Source: SIG78 sp036677805 (GTDB lineage: Bacteria; Verrucomicrobiota; Lentisphaeria; Victivallales; Victivallaceae). From it: a stretch of 64,000 nucleotides of DNA. The notes beneath the pieces are model-generated. The model was not told the DNA's origin. It did not search any database and worked only from the letters and a program-made list of their open reading frames with translations. The translations under genes were made by a program, and so were the position numbers. This document shows positions 23,765 to 32,920 of this stretch, in pieces. Every line of letters begins with the position of its first letter. Positions within the stretch are counted from its first letter, which is position 1. The DNA lies in NCBI GenBank assembly GCA_036677805.1, contig JAVBVS010000017.1:25037-89036 (forward strand), read 5' to 3'.

Positions 23765-26689
23765 ATGAAAATATTTTTATTGCTGGCCGCCGTCATCGCC
23801 GGTGGAATCGGCCGGAGCGCATCCGGAGCGGATATCATATCCTATCCGTTGGAAAAGTTCGAAAATCCGATCAAAAATCAAGGTTCCGCCGCCGGATTCG
23901 ACGCCACGCCGTTTCTGCTCTATCCCGAAAATTTCATCCCGGCGGTCTCCGGCAACGGAATGCGCCTATTCGGTATGGCCGATGGATTGACTGTGACGCT
24001 GCCGACGGGTCCGGCCGCCGGAGTCAGTACGGTTTCGCTCTGGTTCCGGCCCGAACGCCTGTGCGAACGCATGACCTTGGCAAGTTTTTTCATCGCCGAT
24101 GAACAGCTGCTGGCGCTCAAGATCGAGCGCGGGCGGTTGAATGTATTGGATTGGAGCGATCCCAAGCAACGCCATACCGAAGCCTGCGGCCCCGAACTTG
24201 AACTCAATGCCTGGCATCATGTGATCTGGGCCATGGACGGCTCCCGGTGGACCATATGGCTCGACGGCAAAAAGGTCTGCACCTTCGACTCCGCGGCTAC
24301 GCCCGGCAGCATGAAAGCCAAAACACTTCACCTCGGCAATGATTTCCATCCCGCAGTCCACCAACGCGACCGTTTCGTCGGCACCCTCGATGAATTCCGC
24401 TGGAGCGACGCCGTCCCGGATGAAGCGGCGATCACACGCGAAGCCGCCCGAATCGCTCAGGCCGCGCCCCTTGCTCCGCCGGTTCCGGCGGCGGCCACGG
24501 CGATCAAGTCTTCGGAGAAACCCATTGACGCCCGTTTCGATGTCGCCACCCAGAGCTTTGTCTTCAACGGCGTCAAGGAACCCGTCATGATCTATGCCGG
24601 CGGCGGCTTCCTGCCTTCGGCCGGATATGCCTTCGACACCGCCGACGAGGCGGCGCTGGCAGGCATGAATGTCTTCCGGACCACTCCCGAAGGAGGACGC
24701 GATTTCTGCGGCGGCAACTGGTGGTACGGCGACGACCGGTACGATTTTTCCATCGTCGACCGCAATCTCGATCTCCTCTTCCGGCAGAATCCCAATGCCA
24801 AAATCCTGTTGGCATTGCCCGCCTCCCCGCCCGCCTGGTGGGGGTACCAATACCCGGAAGAGCAGTGTTGCGACTCCACCGGACGCATCCGACATGATTA
24901 TTACGCCAGTCACTCCTACAGTTCGCAAAAATGGCTCGCCGATCTCGAAAAGGCCTGGACGGCATTTTTTGAACATATCCGGACCACCCCGTATTACAAC
25001 CGCATCATCGGCTACGTCCCGATCTCCGGCCGTTACGGCGAATGTCTCCGCGCCGGGTACAACAGTCAGCTCTATGGCAAGGAAATGGTCGATTATAGCA
25101 AGCCGGAGCTCCTTGCTTTCCGAAATTGGCTGAAACAGCGCTACGGCACCATTGCCAAAATGCGCCAGGCCTACCGCGACGGCAAAGTTCCCGACCGTTT
25201 CGACGACATCGCCTTGCCGACGCCCGCCGAGCACACCCGGCCCGACAGCTGTTATTTCCCCGACCCGGTGACCGACCGGGCCGTAATCGATTATCGGATT
25301 TTCGTCAACGACCAGTCGGCCACGGCAGTCTGCGCCTTTACTGCGACGCTCCGCAAACTGGCCGGGCCGGACAAGATCATCGGCCTTTATTACGGTTATG
25401 TGCTGGAAGACGCGCTCGGGCACGGCCGCGCGTGGGCCAGCGACTCAGGCCACATGGCGCCCGGCAAAGTATTGAACGATGCGCCGATCGACTTTCTGGC
25501 CGGTCCGGTCGGCTATCACCAGCGCGAATTGGGCAGCGTCGGTCCCTGCATGGGCGCGGCGGCCTCGGTGGAATTGCACAACAAATTGTGGCTTGACGAA
25601 GCCGACATCCGGACCTCGCTCAACGGGCGCAAGGCCGAATACAGCGGAGCGGCCGATCTCGCCGAATCGCTGGCGGTTTTGTGGCGGACCTTCGGCAATA
25701 CCCTGGTCAACCGCGCCGGACTGTGGTGGTTTCCGATTGCCGGCGGCCAAAGTTACAGCGATCCGGCCATCTGGCGCGATTTCGGCAAAATGTATCAGGA
25801 AATGCGGAAAACCGCGGAAATGCGTCCCGGCCGTGACCGCCGCCGGAGCATGGCGCTGATCGTCGATCCCATGAGCATCCATTTTCGACGTTACAGTCTG
25901 TACGATCCGCTGCTCGGCAATCTGCTGACGTCGTCGCGCGATGTCTTTGCCAAGGCCGGGGTTGAATCAGACTATTATCTCATCGACGACATTGAACGGA
26001 TTCCCGATGATTATCCGGTCTACATTTTCCTGAACAGTTTCTATCTGAATGACGCGCAACGCGCCGTAATCGCCCGGCGTTTCAAAAAAGACCACAAACT
26101 GCTGGTCTGGACCTACGGCGCCGGTTACTTCCGCAACGCCGCCCCCGGCGACCGCTTGAGCGTGTCGCCGGCCAATATCGCCGATCTGACCGGCATCAAA
26201 GTCGAATGGTTGACCCGACTGGCCGAGCTGAAGGCCGCCCCCGCCGCCGGCGGACCGATCGCAGTTCCGGCTCTGAGCATCAAGGGAAAATACAATCCGG
26301 CATTTTTCATCACCGATTCGGAAGCGCAGATTCTGGCCGCGTTCACCGGCGATCCGCAACTCGAGGGCAAAGGCGCGGTAGCGTTCAAAACCATGAATTC
26401 GTGGCGTTCGGTCTATCTCGGCGTACCCGAATTCAACGTTGATCTGGTCCGCGGCCTGGCGCAATTGGGCGGCGCCCATGTCTGGACCGATGCGGACAAT
26501 GTCGTGGTCCGGCCCGGCAACGGCCATTTGCTGATCCACAGCGGCCATGACGACACCGTCAAGATCACCCTGCCGCAACCGGCCGCCGCAGTGATCGACG
26601 TCGCCACCGGAGAAGTCGTCGCCCGCCAGAGTGCAATTGTCATGCTGCCGATCGGGAAAAACCGCACCCGCCTCTTGCGAATTCAGTAA
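23765..26689 (+). CDS. Secreted LamG + GH42-like beta-galactosidase-type enzyme
   Basis: The 974-residue protein has a signal peptide (residues 1-22), a LamG/concanavalin-like domain (about 75-230: TVSLWFRPE, AWHHVIWAMDGSRWTIWLDG, FVGTLDEFRW), a GH42-like barrel (about 275-660) and a Rossmann-like trimerisation-type domain (about 690-900). GYVPISGRYGEC gives a candidate acid/base Glu426 and NKLWLDEADIR a nucleophile Glu612, the normal GH42 pair. GH42-type enzymes release beta-galactose or related sugars from oligosaccharides. The LamG domain probably binds the polymer. It ends the GH5-pseudopilin operon. An inverted-repeat promoter follows, so the lyase gene downstream is separately controlled. 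Confidence 0.8.
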   Translation: MKIFLLLAAVIAGGIGRSASGADIISYPLEKFENPIKNQGSAAGFDATPFLLYPENFIPAVSGNGMRLFGMADGLTVTLPTGPAAGVSTVSLWFRPERLCERMTLASFFIADEQLLALKIERGRLNVLDWSDPKQRHTEACGPELELNAWHHVIWAMDGSRWTIWLDGKKVCTFDSAATPGSMKAKTLHLGNDFHPAVHQRDRFVGTLDEFRWSDAVPDEAAITREAARIAQAAPLAPPVPAAATAIKSSEKPIDARFDVATQSFVFNGVKEPVMIYAGGGFLPSAGYAFDTADEAALAGMNVFRTTPEGGRDFCGGNWWYGDDRYDFSIVDRNLDLLFRQNPNAKILLALPASPPAWWGYQYPEEQCCDSTGRIRHDYYASHSYSSQKWLADLEKAWTAFFEHIRTTPYYNRIIGYVPISGRYGECLRAGYNSQLYGKEMVDYSKPELLAFRNWLKQRYGTIAKMRQAYRDGKVPDRFDDIALPTPAEHTRPDSCYFPDPVTDRAVIDYRIFVNDQSATAVCAFTATLRKLAGPDKIIGLYYGYVLEDALGHGRAWASDSGHMAPGKVLNDAPIDFLAGPVGYHQRELGSVGPCMGAAASVELHNKLWLDEADIRTSLNGRKAEYSGAADLAESLAVLWRTFGNTLVNRAGLWWFPIAGGQSYSDPAIWRDFGKMYQEMRKTAEMRPGRDRRRSMALIVDPMSIHFRRYSLYDPLLGNLLTSSRDVFAKAGVESDYYLIDDIERIPDDYPVYIFLNSFYLNDAQRAVIARRFKKDHKLLVWTYGAGYFRNAAPGDRLSVSPANIADLTGIKVEWLTRLAELKAAPAAGGPIAVPALSIKGKYNPAFFITDSEAQILAAFTGDPQLEGKGAVAFKTMNSWRSVYLGVPEFNVDLVRGLAQLGGAHVWTDADNVVVRPGNGHLLIHSGHDDTVKITLPQPAAAVIDVATGEVVARQSAIVMLPIGKNRTRLLRIQ

Positions 26690-26728
26690 CCCGGCAATTT
26701 TTATTCGATAAATTCAGTTTTTCTGAAG

Positions 26729-26770
26729 TTGACAACACCGGAGGATACGACTATAGTATCCTCCGGTGTT
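26729..26770 (+). promoter_or_regulatory. Sigma70-type promoter overlapped by a 15-bp perfect inverted repeat
   Basis: TTGACA (26729-26734) and TATAGT (26752-26757) are 17 bp apart. Arms AACACCGGAGGATAC (26734-26748) and GTATCCTCCGGTGTT (26756-26770) are perfectly complementary around a 7-base centre, covering the whole promoter from the end of -35 past -10. No T-run follows, so an operator is more likely than a terminator for the gene ending at 26689. Confidence 0.65.
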
Positions 26771-26815
26771 ATGTTTGTCCGGCAGCTATCGTACTGAATT
26801 TCACCAGGAGATTTT

Positions 26816-28522
26816 ATGGACACATTGAGTCGGCTGAAACGCTTTCGCCCGGCGCTCGCGCCCGAGTTGCTTTTGCAGAACGATTTCTTCACCCTCTATC
26901 CGCCGGACGGCGGCGGCGGGTTCATCATGCTTCAGGAACTCGGTTCAGTGGAGGATGCCGCCATCGCCCGCCATATCATGGCGGAAGACGGTCTCGCCGA
27001 TTTCGGAACGCTGCCCGAACTCGATTATCATAAATTTGAATTCTGGACCACCATCGAACGCGGCTGCTGGCTCAACCGGCTCTATTTCACAGCGCCGCTG
27101 GCGCGCGTCGCCCGGCTGAACAACGACCGCAAGCTCGCCCGTCTTGTCCTCGACACCATTTTGTACTTCCATCGCACCCAGCAGCCGCCCGCCGACGCCG
27201 TCGCCGCGCAGGAGCTGGAAAAGGAAATCACCCGGCGGCGCAATGTCGAATACAATCAGGGCATCGGCGACCGTTCGCGGCCCGTCCCCTATCAATGGTA
27301 TGACTTCCAGCCCGCGGGCCGGATCGTAAACGTGCTCCACGCTCTCTGGTTCCTGAGCGAGCTCGACTGCATCACCGAAGCCGAAGCCGAAGAGCTGACC
27401 GCAATGATTGACGGCCACGCCCGGATCATCGACTGGCAGGAGGCGGTATTGCCCGCCAAGCCGGGCAATCATCAGGCGCTGCGCGGACTGGCGCTGCTCT
27501 ATGCCGGCGGTTTTCTCGACAACCGGCAATATCTGGAGACCGGCATCCGGCTCGCCGACTATCACATCCAGAATGACTTCTGTTCCGACGGCCTCCTCCA
27601 TGAAGCAAGTCCGACCTATCACTGTTTCGAAACCTGGATCGCCCGCGACTGCTGCTATCTGGCCAGACTGTACGATTTTCCGCTCCAGCCGGCCTCGTTC
27701 GCCATGTTGTCCCAAGCCGCCGCGGCCGCCGCGATGATCTGCCGCCCCGACGGCCGCGCGGTAGTCCTCAATGACGGCTGCAATCTGACGCTGGCGACCT
27801 TTCTTCGGACGCTTCCCCGGACAGCGGAAGCCATAGCGGAGCACATGCTGCTGCCGGTCAACCGGATCGCCACCTGGCGCAATGCAGCGTGGTTTCTGTT
27901 GTTCGACGCCTCGCCCTTTACCGGGCAGTTCAGCCATTACCACTCCGGCAAAAATGCGCCGACACTCTGGTATCGCGGGCTGCCGTTTCTGGTCGACTCC
28001 GGCTGCTGCAATTACGATTTGCCCGATTTCGCCGGATGGTTCAAGCACAGCTTCGCCCACTCGTCGCTGCTGGTCGACGGCCAGTCCGACGGCACGTTGC
28101 GCGGCACCTATGAATGGCTCGCGTATGCCGAAACCAGGCTTTCCGACTGGCAGGACGGCGTTTTGACCGGAGCGCTGAAAAGTGCCGTCCCCGCCTGGCA
28201 TGGGGTCGAATGGCAGCGTACGCTCCGGACCGCGGCCGACGGCATCACGCTTGAAGACCGGGTGACTGCCGGAAAGATGCACGATTACGAATTTTTCTTC
28301 GTGCTCCATCCCGATGTGACGGTAAAATTGGAAGAACACAAGGCCGTTCTGAGCAACAGTCAGGTCAAACTGCATCTGCGGTTCGATTCGGCGACCCCGG
28401 TCAAGCTGAATATTCTGCCGGGTAAATATTGCGACGGCGCCGAAATCCGCGAGTCGCGCCGCATCCGCGTCGCGGTGAACGGCACCAATGTCGAATTGAC
28501 GACCACCGTCAAACCGGTCTGA
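26816..28522 (+). CDS. Heparinase II/III-family polysaccharide lyase-like protein
   Basis: The 568-residue protein has an N-terminal alpha/alpha toroid (about 40-330: KPGNHQALRGLALLYAGGF, LLHEASPTYHCFE) and a C-terminal beta-sandwich (about 350-560: SHYHSGKNAPTLWYRGLPFL, DSGCCNYDL, FAHSSLLVDG), the layout and motif order of heparinase II/III lyases. The Asn-His, Tyr and His residues in these motifs are the usual catalytic candidates for cleaving uronate-containing glycans by beta-elimination. No signal peptide is seen, so it may be a cytoplasmic oligosaccharide lyase. AGGAG precedes the start. It has its own promoter with a large dyad and convergent neighbours downstream. Confidence 0.8.
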   Translation: MDTLSRLKRFRPALAPELLLQNDFFTLYPPDGGGGFIMLQELGSVEDAAIARHIMAEDGLADFGTLPELDYHKFEFWTTIERGCWLNRLYFTAPLARVARLNNDRKLARLVLDTILYFHRTQQPPADAVAAQELEKEITRRRNVEYNQGIGDRSRPVPYQWYDFQPAGRIVNVLHALWFLSELDCITEAEAEELTAMIDGHARIIDWQEAVLPAKPGNHQALRGLALLYAGGFLDNRQYLETGIRLADYHIQNDFCSDGLLHEASPTYHCFETWIARDCCYLARLYDFPLQPASFAMLSQAAAAAAMICRPDGRAVVLNDGCNLTLATFLRTLPRTAEAIAEHMLLPVNRIATWRNAAWFLLFDASPFTGQFSHYHSGKNAPTLWYRGLPFLVDSGCCNYDLPDFAGWFKHSFAHSSLLVDGQSDGTLRGTYEWLAYAETRLSDWQDGVLTGALKSAVPAWHGVEWQRTLRTAADGITLEDRVTAGKMHDYEFFFVLHPDVTVKLEEHKAVLSNSQVKLHLRFDSATPVKLNILPGKYCDGAEIRESRRIRVAVNGTNVELTTTVKPV

Positions 28523-28550
28523 TCCCGGTCCCGACGCATTGCCTCACCGC

Positions 28551-28575
28551 CTTCGCCCGGAAGACTCCGGCGAAG
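28551..28575. terminator. Hairpin between convergent genes
   Basis: CTTCGCC and GGCGAAG, extended by GG/CC past one bulged C, form a stem in the 65-bp gap between convergent genes ending at 28522 and 28588. A two-way terminator is likely though T-runs are weak. Confidence 0.45.
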
Positions 28576-28587
28576 ACGGGAGAACAT

Positions 28588-29166
28588 TTATTGGCGCAAA
28601 GCTCTTGCGCCGTCAGCCGCGGCGGCGCTGAGCGGTTCGAGCCTGATATCAGCCACATAGAGTTCGCAGTCGTCGGCCCCTCTGGTCTGGATGGCAATTC
28701 CATAACGGCCCCTGGCGGTCGGAACCGCCTTGAAATCGACGGAAAACTTTTTCCAATCCGTATCGGACGGGAAAGCGGCCAGGCGGGAGGTCTGTTTCCA
28801 GCCTTCATTGTGCACGATCACCGCGCCGCCGTTCCGGGGCAGTTTGACCGTTTTAGCCAGAAGGCTCAAGCGGTAGAGCTCCCCCTCGGCCAGACTGCAT
28901 GCGCCGGGTTGCCGGACCAGAGCCTCCCCGGTCAGCTTGAATGCCGGCCGGCCTCCGGGACCGCCGGACGCAAGGTACTCGACAGTGCCCTGGGCCGCCA
29001 CCCAGTTTTTCGGAAAGTCGGCATCGTCGACTTTTTCCACCATCTTGAAGTCGCCGTTATGGATCACACTGGGGCCGGTCGGAACCGGGGCGGCTGTATC
29101 TCCGGCCATCACCCGGCAAACCCCGGCCGTCCATGCCGCCAGCAGCGCGCATTTCAGAAAACGCAT
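28588..29166 (-). CDS. Small secreted beta-sandwich (CBM-like) protein
   Basis: The 192-residue protein has a signal peptide (residues 1-22, MRFLKCALLAAWTAGVCRVM) and a single domain with SVIHNGDFKM, DFPKNWVAAQGTVEYLASGG, GELYRLSLLAKTVKL and DDCELYVADIRLEPL, the pattern of CBM4/9-like beta-sandwiches. It resembles in design the stand-alone protein at 20258-20782, though the sequences are distant. GGGAGG precedes ATG 29166. It is convergent with the heparinase-like gene and may serve the same glycan; this is inference. The tail of about 15 residues (SAAAADGARALRQ) is low in complexity and not part of the domain. Confidence 0.65.
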   Translation of the reverse strand: MRFLKCALLAAWTAGVCRVMAGDTAAPVPTGPSVIHNGDFKMVEKVDDADFPKNWVAAQGTVEYLASGGPGGRPAFKLTGEALVRQPGACSLAEGELYRLSLLAKTVKLPRNGGAVIVHNEGWKQTSRLAAFPSDTDWKKFSVDFKAVPTARGRYGIAIQTRGADDCELYVADIRLEPLSAAAADGARALRQ

Positions 29167-29264
29167 GAAAAACCATCCCTCCCTGATCAGGCAGTACCAT
29201 GCATATCGGATCGCCCCTGAAATCAATTCTTTCCGGCTTCAGATTATCCTCAAAATACACCCGG

Positions 29265-29834
29265 CTACCGCACCGGAAGAGTGCTCCCGCCAGCCAGATA
29301 CTTCCACATGGGAGCGGCCATCAAGGCCTGAACGATTTCGCCGCGGGCCAGGAGTCCCGTCACCTCGCCTGGCGTGAGCACGCAGGCGCGGAGACTTTCG
29401 GTGGCGTCGAGGTGCGGCTCGGCCATCGGCACCACGCCGCGAGCCAGAAAAGTATGGGTGAGATTGCTGTGGGTGGCCGGATTGGCCGAAAGCACCATGA
29501 ATTCCCGCCAGTCGCCGCCGCCGTAGCCGGTTTCCTCCAGCAGTTCGCGCCGGGCCGCATCGAGCACGGAAGCATCGCTCGCTTCACAAACCCCGGCGGG
29601 CAATTCAAACGCCGCCTGCCCCAGCGCATGGCGGTATTGATGCACCATCACCCAATTGCCTTCCGGGGTGATGGCGATCACGTTGACCCATTCGGGATAT
29701 TCCAGCACATAATATTCCGGCACCCGGTTGCCGTTGGGCAATTCCAGCGATTCGCGGCGTACCGTAAGCCACGGCGCGCGATGCAGATACTCGCTGGTAA
29801 GCACCTTCCAGCCGTCTTTTTTCGCCGGTTTCAT
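29265..29834 (-). CDS. Nudix hydrolase, ADP-ribose pyrophosphatase type
   Basis: The 189-residue protein has the Nudix box at about residues 80-103: GVCEASDASVLDAARRELLE then ETGY. The core RELLEETGY that binds the metal is intact; the spacing before it is one residue longer than the textbook box, as in many ADP-ribose pyrophosphatases. The N-terminal strand part (WLTVRRESLELPNG, PEYYVLEYPEWVNVIAIT) also fits that subfamily. It should hydrolyse ADP-ribose or a related nucleoside diphosphate sugar in the cytoplasm as a housekeeping step. The start has GGAAGGGGAAGG upstream. It follows the phosphate transporter gene by 22 bp and probably shares its transcript. Confidence 0.85.
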   Translation of the reverse strand: MKPAKKDGWKVLTSEYLHRAPWLTVRRESLELPNGNRVPEYYVLEYPEWVNVIAITPEGNWVMVHQYRHALGQAAFELPAGVCEASDASVLDAARRELLEETGYGGGDWREFMVLSANPATHSNLTHTFLARGVVPMAEPHLDATESLRACVLTPGEVTGLLARGEIVQALMAAPMWKYLAGGSTLPVR

Positions 29835-29856
29835 GATGCCTTCCCCTTCCTCCCGC

Positions 29857-30909
29857 TCAAACCCGATACAGCCAATGGATCAGATAATAAGTCAAGGCCG
29901 AACAGAGCGCGGTCAGCGGCACGGTCATGAACCACGCCAGCACAATCCGCCGCGCCGTCCCCCAGCGCACCCCGCGCGCGCCTTCCACCGAGCCGACGCC
30001 CATGATCGAACCCGCGATCACATGCGTGGTCGATACCGGAATCCCCAGATGGGCGGTCCCCATCAGCACCAGCGCGGCCGAGGATTCGGCGCAGAACCCC
30101 TCGGTGGGGCGAATTTTGGTGATGCCGGTTCCCATCGTCTTGACGATGCGCCAGCCGCCCATCATGGTGCCGAGACCGATCACGGCGTAACACGAAAACG
30201 CCACCCAGCCGGGAATGTCCAGCGTCTCCCGGACCCCGCCGCAGACCAGCGCCAGCGAAATCACCCCCATCATCTTCTGGGCGTCGTTGGTGCCGTGGCC
30301 GAGGCTGTACCAGGAGGCGGAGATCAACTGGAGATAACGGAACACATGATTGGCGTTCATATGCGACATTTTCCGGAAGAGATTGAGAATGATCACGGTG
30401 AAGATCATCGCTCCGATCATCCCCAGCAGCGGGGCAATGGCGATGAAGGCGATCACCGGCAGGATGCCGGTGGAGACCAGCTTGCCGTTTTCAATCGCCA
30501 GATGGCCGAAAATCACGATCTCCGGTCCCGCCGCCGCCAGACCGGAGCCGAGCAATCCGCCGATGATCGCATGGCTGCTGGAGGTCGGCAGTCCGAAAAT
30601 CCAGGTGAGGATGTTCCACCCCACCGCCCCGATCAGCGCCGCCAGCAGCACCACCATCTTGCCGTCCGGCGTGGCCACCATCTCCATATGGATGATGCCG
30701 GAGCTGACCATTTTGGCAATGGCGTGCCCGAACGCGAAATAGCCGACGAAATTGGCCAGTCCGGCCAATGTGACCGCCTGAAGCGGGGTCAGGGTCCGGG
30801 TCACCACCACCGTGGCGATGGCGTTGGCCGCGTCGTGAAAACCGTTGAGAAAGTCGAACAGCAGCGCCAGCGCCACCACCAGAACCAGCAGAATCATCAG
30901 CGAAGTCAT
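29857..30909 (-). CDS. pit: PiT-family inorganic phosphate transporter
   Basis: The 350-residue membrane protein carries the two PiT signatures: FDFLNGFHDAANAIATVVVT at residues about 18-37 and the later SWYSLGHGTNDAQKMMGVIS at about 195-215, each with the GxxDAxN-like core (GFHDAAN and GHGTNDA). LPTSSSHAIIGGLLGSG and VSTTHVIAGSIMGVG are further conserved helices. The family imports phosphate with protons or sodium at the inner membrane, at low affinity. GGAG precedes the start. The DUF47 gene lies 19 bp upstream on the same strand, the usual two-gene phosphate unit, and a Nudix gene follows. Confidence 0.95.
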   Translation of the reverse strand: MTSLMILLVLVVALALLFDFLNGFHDAANAIATVVVTRTLTPLQAVTLAGLANFVGYFAFGHAIAKMVSSGIIHMEMVATPDGKMVVLLAALIGAVGWNILTWIFGLPTSSSHAIIGGLLGSGLAAAGPEIVIFGHLAIENGKLVSTGILPVIAFIAIAPLLGMIGAMIFTVIILNLFRKMSHMNANHVFRYLQLISASWYSLGHGTNDAQKMMGVISLALVCGGVRETLDIPGWVAFSCYAVIGLGTMMGGWRIVKTMGTGITKIRPTEGFCAESSAALVLMGTAHLGIPVSTTHVIAGSIMGVGSVEGARGVRWGTARRIVLAWFMTVPLTALCSALTYYLIHWLYRV

Positions 30910-30928
30910 AGTTGGTCTCCGCCGCGGT

Positions 30929-31579
30929 TTAACCGTTTTTAATCTTGATGCCGCGCACCAGCTTGCCGATGTCGTCGAGCTGGTCGATTGCGGCCTCCAG
31001 CGACTCGTACACCTCTTTGAGCCGCACCATTTCCACCGTCAGCACCGTATCCTTGCGGCAGAAGAGCTCCGCCATGCTGACATTGAAGAGTTCGTCGGCC
31101 TGATTTTCCAGTTTGTGCATCTGCTCGACCTTCTTGCGCACTTTCTGCCGGGTGCGCAGATCGCCGACGACCTCCTGCTGCAGTTTGGCGATGGAGACCA
31201 TGATGCCGCAGAACTGGCAGACACTGGTGGGAAGCTTGCGGATGCGATAGGTTTCGAATTTGCGGGCGAGGTCTTTGAGCTCATCCAGCGGTTTTTCCAG
31301 ATTGACCGACAAGGTATGGATATCCTCGCGGTCAAGCGGAGTGATGAAACAGCGGCTGAGTTCTTCGATGATGGTCATTTCGACCTCATCGCCCTTGGCT
31401 TCATAGTCCTTGATGGCGTAAATCCGCTTCTTGCGCTCGTCTTCGGACAGATTTTCGATCCGGATCACCAGATCGTGAAAAGTGACGCAAGAACTGTGCA
31501 CATAGCCGCTCAACTGTTCGAGGAAATCAAAAAACTTCGTTTCGCGCGGCAACAACAGGTCCAGCAGGTTAAAACCCAT
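30929..31579 (-). CDS. DUF47 (PhoU-like) partner of the PiT transporter
   Basis: The 216-residue, all-helical protein has the DUF47 pattern: LLLPRETKFFDFLEQLSGYV at the start, IKDYEAKGDEVEMTIIEELS (the Glu/Asp-rich metal-binding repeat) near residue 60, ITPLDREDIHTL, and KVRKKVEQMHKLENQADELF near 150 as the second repeat. DUF47 proteins are PhoU-like and nearly always sit beside a PiT gene, where they are thought to tune phosphate transport. The start has GGAG at good spacing. It is the first gene of the DUF47-pit-Nudix unit, read from a promoter at 31683-31711. Confidence 0.93.
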   Translation of the reverse strand: MGFNLLDLLLPRETKFFDFLEQLSGYVHSSCVTFHDLVIRIENLSEDERKKRIYAIKDYEAKGDEVEMTIIEELSRCFITPLDREDIHTLSVNLEKPLDELKDLARKFETYRIRKLPTSVCQFCGIMVSIAKLQQEVVGDLRTRQKVRKKVEQMHKLENQADELFNVSMAELFCRKDTVLTVEMVRLKEVYESLEAAIDQLDDIGKLVRGIKIKNG

Positions 31580-31682
31580 ATTTTTCTCCAGGCTGAATGA
31601 TCCGGCTCAAGACCGCAACGAACGACGCATGCGGACGAAACGATTTTCAAACGAAATCGACACACCGAATAAACAGCCTATG

Positions 31683-31711
31683 AATATAACCGGAAATTGT
31701 CAAAAAATCAA
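31683..31711 (-). promoter_or_regulatory. Candidate promoter of the DUF47-pit unit
   Basis: On the minus strand TTGATT (31711-31706) and TATATT (31688-31683) are 17 bp apart, about 100 bp before the DUF47 start. No recognised Pho box was seen. Confidence 0.45.
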
Positions 31712-31828
31712 ATTGCGATAGCTTCATTCGGCAAGAAATTTCGATTTTTTCCGGCTGATGCCGTGCGATACCGCCTTTGACTGCAAATACCGGCGTCCAA
31801 GTCAGGAAAACGGAAGGGCAGACGGAAA

Positions 31829-31904
31829 TGGAGCCAATGATCGGAATCGAACCGATGACCTGCTCATTACGAGTGAGCTGCTCTACCGACTGAGCTACAT
31901 TGGC
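31829..31904 (-). tRNA. tRNA-Thr (anticodon CGU)
   Basis: On the minus strand a full cloverleaf folds: acceptor GCCAATG/CATTGGC, D arm GCTC/GAGC, anticodon stem GCTCA/TGAGC with loop CTCGTAA (anticodon CGT), T arm ATCGG/CCGAT with TTCGATT, discriminator T and an encoded CCA. Length is 76 bases. Confidence 0.97.
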
Positions 31905-31923
31905 TGACCAGGAAATGTTTTTT

Positions 31924-31951
31924 ACTATACCGCACTTTCGCTATTTTTCAA
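31924..31951 (-). promoter_or_regulatory. Promoter of tRNA-Thr
   Basis: On the minus strand TTGAAA (31951-31946) and TATAGT (31929-31924) are 16 bp apart, 20 bp upstream of the tRNA. The remaining gap to 32118 shows no other feature. Confidence 0.65.
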
Positions 31952-32118
31952 GCACGGAATGCGGCTTTTCCGGATTTTTCGGCCGAATCGGTTGCTTTTC
32001 GGGAGCAAACGGTGTATCTTGAAAAAAGCCTGAATACGCCGCCGACAGGAGAATCGCCCGCAAGCCGCGGAACTCCCGGATACCGGTCGGCATCTTTTTT
32101 GCCGGAGTCGACCGATTT

Positions 32119-32883
32119 ATGGTTCAAGCCATCGCCCGCGCCATGAAACTGCTGCGCCTCCTGGCCGAACAGCCCGACGGCCTTCGCCTCGGCGAACTCG
32201 CGGAACGCAGTCAACTCAAATACGCCACCGTTTACAATCTCATGCGCGCACTGGAAAGCGAACAGCTCGCGGTTCGCGCTTCCGGCCGCCGCTGGACACT
32301 CGGCGACATGGCCCGCGGCATCGGCCTCACCGAGCAGGATCATTGCTTTTATCGCGCCGCCTGGCAACTGATCGTCCGGCTGAGCGGCGAATTTCCCGAT
32401 TCTTATCTGACCTTTTCGCAATACCGCGACACGGACCTTCAGGCGATACTCTATGCCTGCGTCAGCCGCGACCGCGCCATCGGCGACCGGATTCACCCGC
32501 TGCCGGCTTACTCTACCGCGGCAGGAGTCGTTTACTTCGCCTATGCCCCGTTCGCGCAAATCCGCCGGTTCATCCGACGGCGCCCCTTTCAGGCGACGGC
32601 CGAACGGCCGGGCTGGTTCAGCCTCACCGAATTCGAACATGCGGTCTGGCGCTGCCGCCAGAACGGCTATGCCGCCTTGCCGTGGGGGCCGGAATCGGAA
32701 ATGCGCATCGCGTTCCCGCTTTGCCGCGGCGATGAATTCGGCGGTATCATGACCGTTTCCCGCCCGCACGTCACGCCGGAAGAAAAGCAACGGTTTCTCG
32801 AACGCGTCAGCGCCCTCGGCAATATTCTTCCGGAAACGGAAAAGCCGGCCGCCGGGCTTCAGGAACCCGGCAGGCTGGCTTAG
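32119..32883 (+). CDS. IclR-family transcriptional regulator
   Basis: The 254-residue protein has an N-terminal winged helix (residues about 3-60: AIARAMKLLRLLAEQPDGLR, LGELAERSQLKYATVYNLMR) followed by an IclR-type GAF-like effector domain (about 75-240, with LPAYSTAAGVVYFAYAP at the usual effector-pocket region). IclR proteins control catabolic and sugar-acid genes as one-component switches. GGAG is 11 bp before ATG 32119. It stands alone on the plus strand, between the tRNA-Thr gene and a convergent 1024-residue gene, so its target is unclear; the convergent gene or cluster 4 are candidates only by proximity. Confidence 0.88.
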   Translation: MVQAIARAMKLLRLLAEQPDGLRLGELAERSQLKYATVYNLMRALESEQLAVRASGRRWTLGDMARGIGLTEQDHCFYRAAWQLIVRLSGEFPDSYLTFSQYRDTDLQAILYACVSRDRAIGDRIHPLPAYSTAAGVVYFAYAPFAQIRRFIRRRPFQATAERPGWFSLTEFEHAVWRCRQNGYAALPWGPESEMRIAFPLCRGDEFGGIMTVSRPHVTPEEKQRFLERVSALGNILPETEKPAAGLQEPGRLA

Positions 32884-32885
32884 TT

Positions 32886-32920
32886 GGCTCACTCCCTGGC
32901 TATGATCAGGGATCAGAGCC
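32886..32920. terminator. Imperfect hairpin between convergent genes
   Basis: GGCTC-A-CTCCCTG and CAGGGA-TCA-GAGCC pair around a short loop, spanning the 29-bp gap after the IclR gene and the last codons of the convergent gene. It may end both transcripts. Confidence 0.4.
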
